Shown piece by piece: positions 42,446 to 54,362 of a stretch of DNA of 64,000 nucleotides (the stretch's first letter is position 1; each line of letters starts with the position of its first letter). The DNA is from Parastagonospora avenae f. sp. tritici 18332-5. Taxonomy: Eukaryota; Ascomycota; Dothideomycetes; Pleosporales; Phaeosphaeriaceae. The translations under genes and the position numbers were made by a program. The notes under the pieces were generated by a model. It worked only from the letters and a program-made list of their open reading frames with translations. It had not been told where the DNA came from and did not search any database. The stretch is taken from assembly GCA_022559985.1 (NCBI GenBank), contig JAFJTR010000011.1:248001-312000 (forward strand). Direction: 5' to 3'.

Positions 42446-43177
42446 GATGTAGACATCGATGGGAGGTCGGATGGTTTAGTGAACGGGCGTACCACTTGTG
42501 TTCAGTCGATTGATGAAGAGAGGAGATGAAGCTCAGTGGCAGAGGCCGTGGTTTCTTCTGTTCGCGTTGGTCTTACGTTATACCCTGGTGTTAGGGATGC
42601 ATATGACTTTCCGAGAATTATTCCTTGGTTGCAACACGCATGTATTCTTCTTTTGTATAGACTAGATTGCATCGTTAATCCCATCAACTCTTCATCCGCA
42701 AAGACGATATCCGAAACAAAGAGCTTGGCGTGAGATATGTCGATCATGCGGTGACGACGAAATTTTGTTGTTCATTACATAATATTCCTACAGTGTCGTA
42801 TGGCAGAGCCCTGAGGGGGAATAACAAGTTCATAGCGAAGATGCCGAGTCCATTCGGATGCAACGAGCATGACAGTGTGCAACGAGTGTGTTGTGTACAC
42901 TTTTCTAATACGGACTGAAGCATGATAAGAGCGCTGGATCACCATGTGATGACCCAGATCCGAAGTAGGCTTTTCGTCCCGCATGTAAATTTCACTGCGC
43001 AGCGTCGAGTCCGGTGAAATATAGCTGACAAGTATGCGTCCCCAGGACTGAGTCCGACAGAGAGCTCGATTCGATCATGGCCATGAGCCTATTGGCTGTG
43101 ATGGAGTCCACGAGAGTAAGGGCTTTGGCGGTAGGTTTATTGAAGGGTCTGAAGCTGAATGGGCCAGATCGACCCCT
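42446..43177. other. Convergent spacer, flotillin and PYM
   Basis: 0.73 kb of 3' flanks; nothing recognised. Confidence 0.6.
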
Positions 43178-43789
43178 TCAGGTCTCTGGCTTCTTCTCGC
43201 CCTGAGCATCGAACCCAAGATTCTCCAGCTGACGGATGAGCTCGTTGATCTTGATGACTTTCTCGAACTGCTCTGGCAGTAGCTTATCACCCTTCTCTTT
43301 CTTGTCCTTCAACTCCTTGGCTTGTCTAAGCTTCTTCATGAGCTTCTTTGCTTCCTTTTCTTTCTCTGCTTCGGGGTCCTTTGGCTTCTCCGGCTCTGCA
43401 GCTGCCTCCACCACATCCTTCTTGTCCGCAGCTTTCCCCTCAGCGGATTTAACTTCCTCCTCTCTCCCATCGGTTGCGGCGGCAGCTGCCTTCTTCCTCG
43501 CTTCTCTGCGTTTAGCGTTCTTATTCGCTGCGGCACTGAGCTTGGTGGGGTCATCGTCTGACTTCAGACTTTCGGCGCCTGGCACGCCGGCCTTCCCTCT
43601 GTTGCGAAAACCCTCGGCTGTTCTGTTCTTGTATAGCTCGACATCTTCTGGGGGACGGTACCCGGGGCGGACTCGGATTTCTTTGCGCATGGTGCCATCG
43701 GGACGGACGGAAGATGGTATATGGCGCTCACCATTAGCCGAGGTGGTGATACCGGCTCGCGAGACGGAGGGGGTTTCTACGGTCGGCAT
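43178..43789 (-). CDS. PYM1: Partner of Y14 and Mago (PYM/WIBG) homologue
   Basis: 203 residues from ATG 43789 (MPTVETPSVSRAGITTSANG); the open frame further upstream starts only at TTG. The Mago-binding domain lies near the N-terminus: ERHIPSSVRPDGTMRKEIRV followed by RPGYRPPEDVELYKNR. The rest is a highly charged Lys/Glu/Ala helix (about 90-165), then KLLPEQFEKVIKINELIRQLENLGF near the C-terminus, resembling the ribosome-binding tail of PYM. PYM removes exon junction complexes from spliced mRNA in the cytoplasm. Its presence fits an intron-rich fungus that keeps Mago and Y14. Confidence 0.85.
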   Translation of the reverse strand: MPTVETPSVSRAGITTSANGERHIPSSVRPDGTMRKEIRVRPGYRPPEDVELYKNRTAEGFRNRGKAGVPGAESLKSDDDPTKLSAAANKNAKRREARKKAAAAATDGREEEVKSAEGKAADKKDVVEAAAEPEKPKDPEAEKEKEAKKLMKKLRQAKELKDKKEKGDKLLPEQFEKVIKINELIRQLENLGFDAQGEKKPET

Positions 43790-44201
43790 GGCGATGTGTT
43801 TGCTGCCGATTCTCTCAGGTCGGAGAAGTTGGGACTTGGAGGGACTGTGGAGTGAGGCAGAACACTGGTGCGGACTACCTCGCGGAATTGCGCCAATTGA
43901 GGCTGACCTGTCTCGACGAAGGCAGATGATGTGCTGGGTAGATGCGCACACCAAGGATGGGCCCCTTGCGTTGTTTTGCTTCAGTGTGCGGTCAAAGGGA
44001 AGTGCGTAAGATGGTGGGGTAAAAGTCGTTGGGAAAGTTGAGGCTCTTCACGAGGAAGGCACCACCGGCCCACGGGCCAATCAGGGCAGCCCCAATCCGG
44101 TCGTCAACCTCGACGAAGGAACCTCCGATCGCTTTTGACATCGACGTCAACACCTCTACACACGCCCACGAAGCTCTTCAGCACCTCCATTCACCGCCAA
44201 A
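43790..44201. other. Divergent promoter, PYM (-) and QCR9 (+)
   Basis: 412 bp with two CCAAT strings (44077-44081 and 44092-44096). A pyrimidine-rich stretch sits directly before the QCR9 start. Confidence 0.55.
44077..44083 (+). promoter_or_regulatory. CCAAT box (CCAATCA) upstream of QCR9
   Basis: CCAATCA lies 125 bp before the QCR9 ATG, the form preferred by the HAP complex that activates respiratory genes in fungi. A second CCAAT follows at 44092. Function inferred from position and target type. Confidence 0.5.
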
Positions 44202-44625
44202 ATGTCTGGAGTAAGTTAATTGATGGATGCTCATATTTCGACAGCGCTAACGACCGTATGTAGATTGCCAGTACCGTGTACAAGTACGCCTCCCTTTGCG
44301 CGAACACCTTGACCGAGCCACGGCGATACTGACCATCGCCTGCAGCGCGGTCCTCCGCAGCAACACCACCATGTTGTTCACCGTCTTCGGCGCCGCCTTC
44401 GGCATGCAACTGTACGTCGCAATCGAGCAGGACACCACGGAAGGATAGGGTACTGATCCAGGACAACAGAGCCTTCGACACTGGATCTGACAGGATCTGG
44501 AGCACTCTCAACAAGGGCGTACGTCAAATACGAGCCATTTGGATATCACCCGCTAATGCACTTGGCAGCGTCAATGGAAGGACATCAAGCAAAGGTACAT
44601 GGAGGAGGCCGAGGACGACGAGTAG
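44202..44625 (+). CDS. QCR9: Ubiquinol-cytochrome c reductase subunit 9 (complex III)
   Basis: Five coding exons: 44202-44210, 44264-44283, 44346-44411, 44470-44518 and 44569-44625, with introns of 53, 62, 58 and 50 bp; 66 residues, the same size as yeast Qcr9. The joined protein starts MSG-IASTVYN-AVLRSNTTML, continues FTVFGAAFGMQL-AFDTGSDRIW and ends RQWKDIKQRYMEEAEDDE. The single inner-membrane helix is TTMLFTVFGAAFGMQLAF, and FDTG and RQWKDIK are the family signatures. It stabilises the Rieske protein region of complex III. The first coding exon is 9 nt (Met-Ser-Gly), so the gene is easy to miss. Confidence 0.95.
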
Positions 44626-45272
44626 ATCAGCGACAAATCGGCAAAGCGCGCATAATCCTTGGACAAGCTACGGCACTTGGAGGAGGACACTGTACATTCG
44701 GATGTATTCTACAACTGCGAAATACCAAGCCAAGCTTCTGACCACGGAAAACCGCTGCTCATGCTCTCTTTAGGTGGGCTGGCTAGAGGATTTGAATGTT
44801 TGTGGGGAAAAGCGCCATGCCAGAAGTTCACTGATCGGTTTTGCGATCATCATTTATCTGCTTTGCTTGCTGTGTACAATGATTGCCTGTGATACTGTAA
44901 CGTGCCGGTACCTGCATCCTTGCTGCACACAGTAAAAGAACGCGCATAACAAACACGTAATAACCGACACTGTTCTTCGGTGCCTTTATCGTGTGCGGTA
45001 ATCTTGCACAGTCGCACATGCCCTGTTCGGGGGTCCGTCCCGTCGTAGGAAGCTCTTACTGGTGATATGACATAGCTCTTACTGAGACCTTGACACCAAC
45101 ACCATCAACATTCACGCCAGTTGGACCAGACTCCACCAACAAACAAACAAACAACTCCAGTGGCCGGTCCACGCGCTGTCCGTCGAGCAAACCGCCATCC
45201 TACTTCTCGCGCGACATTCTGCCCTGGACTTTGTTGTCCGACCCCACCATCCCACTTCGACGCGCCAGCATC
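44626..45272. other. QCR9 3' flank and UBR1 promoter region
   Basis: 0.65 kb; an open frame joins the UBR1 start from 45090 but begins at TTG, so this part is taken as 5' UTR. Nothing else recognised. Confidence 0.5.
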
Positions 45273-48200
45273 ATGTATGTCTCGTTGCACGAGCAGGAGC
45301 TATGTCGACACTTCCGCGAGCTGCCACGGCGGCACAACTACCGATTCGATGAGGCGGCCGACCGTGAGCTGCGCCAGATCCTCTTCCACTCGCTCGCCGG
45401 CCGTGGCGACTACCTTCCCCTCTTTTTCCCCAGCGGCCCACCGACCGACTCAGAGAAGCCTTGGAGCTTGCGCGATGCCCAGGGAGCGGTAGAGGGCGCA
45501 GAATACTCAGCTGCGGCGAGAGGCAAGCCGTGTGGCCATATCTTCAAGAATGGCGAAGCCACATATCGGTGCAAGACGTGCACCGCCGACGACACATGCG
45601 TTCTTTGCGCGCGGTGCTTCGATGCATCAGACCATGAGGGCCACCAAGTCTTCGTCAGTGTATCGCCCGGAAACTCTGGATGCTGTGACTGTGGCGACGA
45701 CGAGGCCTGGAATCGGCCGGTGCACTGCAACATTCACTCGATAGACTCGGAGTTTCAATTCAAGGCAGCCGGCAAGGCACGAGAGGGTTCGATGCTCCCA
45801 GATGAGCTTCTAGAGACCATACGCATAACCATCGCAAGAACCCTCGACTATCTCATCGACGTGTTCTCGTGCTCCCCTGAGCAGCTGCGCTTGCCCAAGT
45901 CAGAGGAGTCCATCATGCAGGACGAGCGGCAGTCGCGCCTCACGTCCAAGTGGTACGACCCGGGCGACCAGCCAGACAACTGCGACGAATACTGTCTGGT
46001 GCTTTGGAACGACGAGAAACACACGGTAAATGATGTGCGGGACCAAGTTGCCCGAGCGTGCAAACAGAAGGCGGCTTTCGGGCTCGCCAAAGCCTACGAG
46101 ATTAATGATGTCGGCCGCAGTGCTATTGTGTACCGCACAGATATCAAGGAGTTGCTGCGCATGGCCAAAATCATTGAAGAAATCAAGCTGACCGTCACAA
46201 TACGCTCTGCACGAGACACGTTCCGCGAACAGATGGCTGGTGCGCTTGTTGATTGGATATCAGATATTGCTGGCTGCAGTGTGGGTGAGGACAACCAAGT
46301 TCTGCGCCGCACTGTTTGTGAGGAGTTGCTGAAGCCATGGCGGGTCGGTAGTGAAGCATCTAATGAGAGCATTGGCAAGGATGGCCTAGACGATCATGAG
46401 ATGGAAGATAAGCAGGCTGAGATGGATGGCTTCTATGGTGGGCTGTTACCGCTACAAAGGCGTGTGCGAACGATAAGGATACAGCGCCGCCGTACCGACA
46501 CGAACGATGATACCACAGCGTCGGACGATGATGAGGAAGACGATGGCGAAGCCCCGGCAGACGGAGGTGATGACATGGACATAGACGAAGTAGGTGCCCA
46601 AGATAACGACGGTGATGTGGAGATGGAAGCATACGAAAGTGCGGATGAGGCTCTTGAAGTGTCTGAGGCGACAATGGCCGGATATCCACCACCACCTCCG
46701 CCTCCACCCGTCCCGCAACGAGGGCAGCCTGAGCAAAGCGTCACTCCGGCAGAGTCAGACAGCGAGCCCATGGGTGCACCAGCTCTCAGCCACGTTGAAC
46801 CAACGATGCATGTACCAGCGACGCCAGTAACCCGATCACTACCGCTGCGACCATCGCGGCCGCCCAACTACTGGTTGGAAAAGCCCGAAGCGTATGGCAA
46901 GAAGCCAGGAACACCGCCTCACGAGGATCTGTGGCAGCGTTTGCGAATTGATCATCTCATTCTGTATGATCTGCGCATGTGGAAACAATTGCGCATTGGC
47001 GTACGAGACGTATTCATCAGCACAGTAGTCACCATCCCCCAGTTCAAGCGCCTACTGAGTCTGCGATTCGCTGGTGTGTATACTGCACTGGCGCAACTCT
47101 ATCTCATTGCAGACCGCGAGCCGGATCATTCTATCATCAATCTCTCCCTCCAAATGTTAACGACGCCATCAATAACATCCGAAGTCGTTGAGCGTGGCAA
47201 TTTCCTCACAAATCTCATGGCCATACTATACACATTCTTGACGACTCGGCAAGTGGGCTACCCATCTAGTGTAGATCCCAACGCAACATTAGCATTCGAG
47301 CAGGGTGCAGTCACGAATCGTCGAATGTACCATTTCTTCCTTGACATGAAGTATCTTCTCGGCTCCGAATTCGTTCAAGAAAGGATACGAGAAGAACAAC
47401 GATATCTCTTGCAATTCTTGGATCTAGTCAAGCTTCATCAGGGTATTTGTCCAAACGTCCGTGCTGTCGGTGAGCATTTGGAGTTCGAGTCTGAAGCCTG
47501 GATAAGCGCCTCGCTCATCACTCGAGAGATCAACAAGTTGTGTAGGCATTTCGCAGAGTCTTTCACGTGGAAGCGTGATGAAGATTCCACCAACATACGT
47601 CGTGCTATACGCGCAGCTGCCAAGGTTGTCATTGTCAACTCCTTGGGCGCCGAACGACGGCGGTTCGACCAAAGCGAACTGAAGGAAGAAACCAGGTTCA
47701 AAACGCTCGAAGTCCTAGAGTTCGACGCAGAACCTTCTACCTTCTTTGGGCCAACATACAAAATTGTCGACTACGTTGTCGCCAAAGAGCCGATGAGCTT
47801 CCACCATGCGCTTCATTACACTTTGTCCTGGCTCATCGACAAGGCACGCAGTATGCCACGAGAGCAGATGCTTCAGCTTCTTCTTCATTCACACACTGAG
47901 CTGCAGGCCGACTTCAACCCGTCGAGTGTACCTGTTCCCGTTCTTGAATCGAACGAGTATCTTCTTGCGGTCTTTGACTTTCCACTCCGTGTGTGCGCTT
48001 GGCTGGCGCAGATGAGAGCTGGTATCTGGGTCAGAAATGGTGTCACCCTACGACATCAAATGACACAATATCGGAGTGTTTCGCAGAGAGACGTATCACA
48101 TCAGAGAGACATATTCCTCCTGCAATCTGCTCTAGTCCTGTGTGACCCGTCAGTCTTCCTTGCAACGATGATTGACCGCTATGGCCTGACGGGTTGGATG

Positions 48201-51200
48201 ACCGGCAAGTACGAAGTAAGTCAACACGGTTTCGAAGACAGTCAGGCAATCGACGTAGTCGAGGATTTTGTTCACTTGCTCATCATCATTCTGACTGAGC
48301 GCACATCATTGATCCCTGCTGAAGAGAATGATGAGTCGCATTTGACAGCTATGCGACGTGATATCGCACACGTTCTCTGCTTCAAACCTTTGTCTTTCTC
48401 AGACATGACTGCGCGTCTGTCCGACAGGATACAGAACATGGACGAGTTCGATGTTGTTCTGCGGGAAATGACCCGCTTCAGAGCCCCCGAGGGGTTGTCT
48501 GATAGCGGTACCTTTGAGCTGAAAGAGCAGTACCTTGAGCTAGTTGACCCCTACCTTCATCAATACAACCGCAACCAACGTGAGGAAGCCGAAACGACAT
48601 ACAAAAACTACGTGGCCAAGAAAACCGGCAAACAAGCAAGCGACATCGTATACGAGCCAACACTACGCGCCATCCCGTCAGGGTTATTCCAGAATCTGTC
48701 AACATTCACGAGGACACCATTATTTACCCAAATAATATACTATCTGCTCGGCTACGGTCTCAGAGCTGCGTCTGCTACGCCAAACATTCCTGCCACACGG
48801 GTGGAGACGTACATTCAGTTTGCTCTCCAGCTTCTTCTCGTTGCTGTACTGGAAGACAAAACCGACGAGCACGAGTGGTCACAAGAAGCACCTGACTCGT
48901 TTATTACTTCAGTACTTACAAAGCATGCAAACATGGGCATTCCCGACCATCCAACTGTCCTATCTGTGCTGAAAGCGCTCCAAGACAAGGAAGCTTTCAA
49001 GGCATGCGAGCCCAAAATCAACTTGATCCTCCACAGGCTGAAGCAACGGCAACAAAACTCATTCATAGTGGCTGCTGCAGCGCTGAACATGCCTACAGAT
49101 AGGATGGACACAGCATCTCCCGCTGGCTTTGCGGTCCAGGAGAAAGAATTGAAGAAAAAGCAGGCACTGGAGAGGCAAGCAAAGGTCATGGCAGCATTCA
49201 AGGAGCAGCAAGGCAAATTCATGGCTAATCAAGACTTCGACTGGGGCGAAGACGACTTCAGCGATCTGGAAGACGAGACAGGTGGGCTTGTTGAGCAGGA
49301 AAAGACACTGAAATATCCGTCTGGTACATGCATTCTGTGTCAAGAAGATACTGGAGAGCATAGGCTCTATGGTACTTTCGGCTACGTATCTGAGAGCAGA
49401 ATACTACGACAGACTGATGTGTACGACGACGACTGGGTAGACGAGGTCGTGCAGACTCCAGTCAACCTCGATCGTTCAGCGGAGGAGATACGACCTTTTG
49501 GGGTATCCGGAAAGAATCGTCGCATTATCCAGAAGGTCTCAGCTACTGGCGAGCGCGTCATCACTGAAAGACAGGAACTAGGTAAAGGATTTCCACACCT
49601 ACAAGTCCAGCCCGGCCCAGTCACCACCGGTTGCGGGCACATCATGCACTACAGCTGCTTTGAGGTTTATCTTCAAGCGACCCAGCGGCGACATGTCAGT
49701 CAGATAGCAAGGAACCATCCTGAACGGCCCGACCTCAAGGAATTCATGTGCCCACTCTGCAAAGCGCTGGGCAACATGTTCTTACCAGTCATATGGAAGC
49801 CAAAGAAGGTCGTACATCCTGGCGTGCTGGAGACAGAGGCGACGTTCGACGAGTGGATACAGACTCAGCTCGTTGCCACGTACAGGAATTCTGTTGGAGC
49901 TGCTGGAAAAGCGCCAGTGGATCTTACACCCGACCAGAAAGTCTTGTACGAGTATGGCGAGCGAGACTTCATACAGCCGCTTTCGAGCCGATTGCCGGAC
50001 CTCCTGAACATGACACAGGTAGCGCTGGCAGTCCAACTGCCGAGCATGCACCAACCACCGCGATTCCAGGTCCCTGCATTCCTGGGCGTGCCGCAAGACG
50101 AATCGCAGCTGCCAGGTGTTGTCTCGAGCGAAAGCAGCTCAGCCGGTGTACCAAACTTCTCTATGCTGGAGCTGGTCAAGGTGTATCAACGATTGAAAGA
50201 CACACTCCGTGCGAACGGCATCCATTCCACATTCGCATACCCACACAGCCCAGCTACATCCGTGGAAGATCTCACGCACACAGACTCGCTCGCACAAGCT
50301 CTCGGCAACTCTATTGCGGCTGCCGAGATCGCCCAGCGCGGTGTGCTATCGACCTTTCCCAGGAATACGTTAATAGACAACATATCAACGCAGACCATCA
50401 CACATCTGCGTGTTTTCTCCGAGACAGTATCTTCGTACATTGCCGTGGGTAGCCTTAGACACAGTGTCTCTACAAAGACTATGGAGGAATATCAGGAGTG
50501 CCAGCGTCGGCAGTGTCATCAGCTGTTTGTGGGACACCCCGGTATCTTTGATCCGGAAGCCCTGAGCTTCGATCTGAAAGGCATTGTGCCACTAATATGC
50601 AAGGATCCATTCATATTCCTCTCGGAGTGTGCAGTCGGCATAGCCGCAGCTTCCAACCTCGACATCCATCATATCATGCGTCTTTGCTACCTGGCAGAGA
50701 TGGTTCGGGTGGTGTTCAAGTATGGCCTAGCAATGGATGAGCCCTCCATCGATATTGAGGGTTCCCGTCCTCCACGCCGCCAACACCGTTTCTCAACTCC
50801 GGAGAGGTTCATTAATGCGGACAAGGCCAACAACGGCTTCCTTCCCCCCGATCAGCTGAACAACATATTGTTCTTTGTCTGTGTCATCTACAACGTGGGC
50901 ACAATGGGAGTTTCCTCTGCATCATTGGACATTGACAACATGCCCATCCCTCCTCACTTCAAGGAGCCAAACTTCCTCTACTTTATTCAGACAATGATGT
51001 CGTCGTATGCTCTGCCCTTTGTGCGCAAGGCAGCCATACTCATGCATGTACGTTATGGAGTCGAGCTGCCCACAGTTGCCGCAGACCGGGCCGACGACCC
51101 TGAGCTGGAGCGCCTCTCTACGCTGCTCAAGCTACCTTCCCTAGCCGAGATGTTCGCATCGTTTACCCAGAGAACGTCAGCTGGACACACCACCCGCTCC

Positions 51201-51804
51201 GTCGCGGGTGGCTGGCTGCGTCATCTACTCTGGGTGCAAGCAGGCAACGGGCCTCTCAAGACGAGCATCTCTCTATCCCATCCCGCCATCTTCGAACTCG
51301 TCGGCCTGCCCAAGAACTACGACACCCTCACAGACGAAGCTATCCGCCGGAAGTGCCCAACTACCGGCAAGGAACTCACAGACCCCGCGCTCTGCCTCTT
51401 CTGTGGAGAAATCATGTGCAGTCAAGCCGTGTGCTGTATGACCGACAAGCATCGCGGCGGCTGCAATCAGCATCTAGCCAAGTAAGTCTCCATCCTTCCA
51501 ATCCTTCTTTAGTCCATAAATACTAATGCAACACAGATGCGGCGGCCAAGTCGGTCTCTTCATTCACATCCGCAAATGCATGATCCTGTTCCTCAACCTC
51601 GACCACGGTACCTGGGCCGTCGCACCGTATCTCGACAAGCACGGCGAAGTGGACCCGACGCTGCGTAGGCACCACCAGCTTTTTCTCAATCAGCGGAGGT
51701 ACGATGCGCTGCTGAGGAAGATTTGGCTCGAGGGCGGCATTCAGAGCATGATTGCGAGGAGGCTGGAGGGCGAGATTAATAACGGCGGGTGGGAGAGTAT
51801 GTGA
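45273..51804 (+). CDS. UBR1: E3 ubiquitin ligase UBR1 (N-recognin)
   Basis: Exons 45273-51481 and 51537-51804 (55-bp intron, donor GTAAGT); 2158 residues. The start is ATG 45273 (MYVSLHEQELCRHFRELP). The UBR box is at about 85-155 (GKPCGHIFKNGEATYRCKTC, then CVLCARCFDASDHEGH and CCDCGDDEAWNRPVHC), which binds basic N-terminal residues. The ClpS-like domain near 237-300 (CLVLWNDEKHTVNDVRDQVA) binds bulky hydrophobic N-termini. A proline-rich acidic insert with a PPPPPPP run lies near 470-490. A RING-H2 domain spans about 1350-1500 (CILCQEDTG, CGHIMHYSCF, CPLCKALGN). The C-terminal UBR cap includes CLFCGEIMCSQAVCC, GGCNQH and KCGGQVGLFIHIRKCMILFL. Every functional part is intact. It marks N-degron substrates for the proteasome. 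Confidence 0.96.
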
Positions 51805-52001
51805 GTGGGTGTATGAGTAGTTGGTGCATTTCATGGAGTATGGCGGTGATGGAGGATGGGGTTGGTTGGGTAGCATGGACAGCAGCATTTATTGAACGGC
51901 ATTTCGTCTGATCATTGTGGTGATTTGATGATATTCGAGACTTGGACGTAGTACTCTTTGCTTGCGCATATCTACAATTGTGATGATACAACTACGTATT
52001 C

Positions 52002-53519
52002 TTACAACATAATCTTCGCGGGCTTGTCCGCATCTTCCGCGTCCGTCTCTTCGCGTGGCAGCTCTGCCTCTGCCTCTGCCTCCGCCGTCGCATCTAGCGC
52101 GTTGGAGTCACCTTCCCGGATCGCTGGTTCGCTCTCTAGAGTCTGCTCACCAGCAAATGGATCCTCCTCGTCCATCACCACCGTATCCAGCCGTCCACCG
52201 TGCGCGCCCTGAACAAGTGGCATTTCCTGTCCTGCTTCTCCATGCATCTCAGGTGTAGCCCGTCTCTCAGGCCTCCTCACAATCTCCTCCCTGACCCCCA
52301 ACCTCTCCGCCACCACACTCCTCCACTTTCCAATCTTCCCAACCCCCTCGACCCACGCCTCCAACCCATACAGCATCTGCATCTCCGTCCCCAGTTTCCC
52401 CGCACGCGCCATGTCATTCTCCCGGAGAATGCCGTCGAGCAGGTCCAGCGTGCCGAGGTCGAATTCAACCATGTTGGCTTCCATGTCGGTCAGCAGCGTG
52501 TCGATGAGCGCGTAGGATGATTGCTGCACCCACGCGGTGCGGATCAGGGCTTTGTAGAGCGCGGTCGTTGCGCCGAGGGCGTAGGAGGAGCGGCCGAGGG
52601 CACGGATGGTGGGGATGATAGCGAGCGGCAGGGACGAGCGGGGGAAGCTGGTGCGCAGGGATTTGATCGCGGTGAGGAGGTGGAGGGGGTAGTTCGGGAA
52701 CAGGATGCGCGTGTCGACATTTGTTTTGTTCGCAGGGGTTGGTGGCGCGGGTTTTTGTCGATTCTTCGAGCGTGGCTCCTTTTTGACTGGGGTGGTGGTG
52801 GTGGGATTGTCGAGGTCGAGCTTGCGCAGTTGGGCGAAGACTTCGCGTTCGAGGGTTTGCCAGAGGTGGATGTCTGTCGGGGCGGATTTGAGAAGCGTGT
52901 CGATGCGTTCGCGCTCTTCGAGGCGGAGTTTGCGGATGCGTTCTTTTTCGACGCGAGCGGCGAATTTCCTCTTTTCTTGAGGTGTTTCTACACCTGAAAG
53001 ATCTATGGTCTTTACTGGAGCATCGGCGCTCTTTTTTGTTTTGGATTTTGCGTTGATGCCATCTCTCTGTGCATTCCGTATCCGTGGCGAGCCCTGCAAC
53101 ACGGCGTCGAAGACTTTGTCGAGCGAATTACTCGAGCTCTCCTCGTCGTCCTCATAGTATTCATCGGCTATCTGGTCCAATTCCTCGTGCTCGCCATTGC
53201 TGTCCTTGCTCCGTCCCTGACCCTGAGTGTTGAACGTCTTGTACAGCTTTTCGAAAGCTGCACGCTCGGAGCCAGTTATCGTCGTCTTGCGTGCAGACTG
53301 CGCCTCTTCGAATGTAGGCGGCAAATTTCCATCGGCGTCTTCAAATGGTATGTTGTAATCAGGCAATGGCCGTGAAGAGACACTGCGCCGAGTATTTGGT
53401 CGTGTGGCGGGCTTCAATTGCTGGATCGTTGCTGTCTGGTACAGAAATGGCAGGAGCGTGTTGTTTTGGGAAACACGCGAGCGTGATAATGCTCGAAACG
53501 TGTGCGAGCATAGCGACAT
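52002..53519 (-). CDS. Mtf2-like mitochondrial protein
   Basis: 505 residues from ATG 53519 (MSLCSHTFRALSRSRVSQNN), a basic, Ser-rich amphipathic start typical of a mitochondrial presequence; the frame runs upstream only to GTG. The middle is disordered and charged. The conserved C-terminal block begins near residue 275 (FPNYPLHLLTAIKSLRTSFP, IRALGRSSYALGATTALYKA, LLTDMEANMVEFDLGTLDLL) and matches the helical repeat domain of fungal Mtf2/Nam1-like proteins. Yeast Mtf2 helps process and translate mitochondrial mRNAs in association with the mitochondrial RNA polymerase. Assignment rests on this one block. It is convergent with UBR1 across 197 bp. Confidence 0.75.
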   Translation of the reverse strand: MSLCSHTFRALSRSRVSQNNTLLPFLYQTATIQQLKPATRPNTRRSVSSRPLPDYNIPFEDADGNLPPTFEEAQSARKTTITGSERAAFEKLYKTFNTQGQGRSKDSNGEHEELDQIADEYYEDDEESSSNSLDKVFDAVLQGSPRIRNAQRDGINAKSKTKKSADAPVKTIDLSGVETPQEKRKFAARVEKERIRKLRLEERERIDTLLKSAPTDIHLWQTLEREVFAQLRKLDLDNPTTTTPVKKEPRSKNRQKPAPPTPANKTNVDTRILFPNYPLHLLTAIKSLRTSFPRSSLPLAIIPTIRALGRSSYALGATTALYKALIRTAWVQQSSYALIDTLLTDMEANMVEFDLGTLDLLDGILRENDMARAGKLGTEMQMLYGLEAWVEGVGKIGKWRSVVAERLGVREEIVRRPERRATPEMHGEAGQEMPLVQGAHGGRLDTVVMDEEDPFAGEQTLESEPAIREGDSNALDATAEAEAEAELPREETDAEDADKPAKIML

Positions 53520-54362
53520 CGACAATGGCACCCGAGGAGGCTGAATGTAGTTCGAAAGCCTAATGGAGACGAATGTGATCGTGTGAAAAAGTTCCGGACT
53601 TTCGAGATTCGCCGTGCATTAGCGCGGGTCAAAGCTCAACTTCTGTAGACACTGACGACATAATCACCCCTTCCAACAATGACTCATCCAAATATGTCTG
53701 TTGTGATCACACAAGCTGCGACTATGCTTCGCTCAGACCCAGCCAGTGGAATGTTGCATACTCACTGGGTTCAACAGAGAGCAAAATCTATCGTGAACAT
53801 GTCTCATTCTCGAGGGGTATATACTCAGGGTAAACATGTCCTAGGTCGACTACATATTCCACCATCTCATCTGCCATTATCATAAAGACCCCAAACTGAG
53901 TCGCCCCAAATTCCACAGTCACGGCAAAAGACGACAAGTGCAAGCCAAGCGCACGACGTGTAAATGGACAAAATCAAACGTCATAAACCCTAACAAACGC
54001 CCGCCGCTGTGTTACGATCTGGTATTCCCAAACATCAAAGAAATGACAACCTGTAAGGCAAGAAAACATCATGCATCAACTGCGAAATTACAAAGAGAGA
54101 TAAGTGCCGAATCTGGGTATTCGAGGAAATTGAGCAAAGCTCGTGGGTATCTCCGAAATCATCAATGCTATCCCGCTCCATCAGCTTGATGAAAGCGAAG
54201 CGACATGTTTTATGCCCCTTGAAGAGATCCAATATCGAATCGCGGCACTGAATCAAGAAAATCGTTTCATGTTTCGTTGTCGTAGCGTCGTATGCGTGCG
54301 TAGAAAGACTATATGAAAATGGTGTCGTGGCGTGGTATGTTGTAAGTATATAGCAACAAGGA
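53520..54362. other. Mtf2-like promoter region and zinc-finger gene 3' flank
   Basis: 0.84 kb; short frames only. Nothing recognised. Confidence 0.6.

Noticed and set aside
45090..45272. N-terminal extension of UBR1
   Set aside because: The frame starts at TTG, and the encoded residues are low-complexity; ATG 45273 gives a family-typical start.
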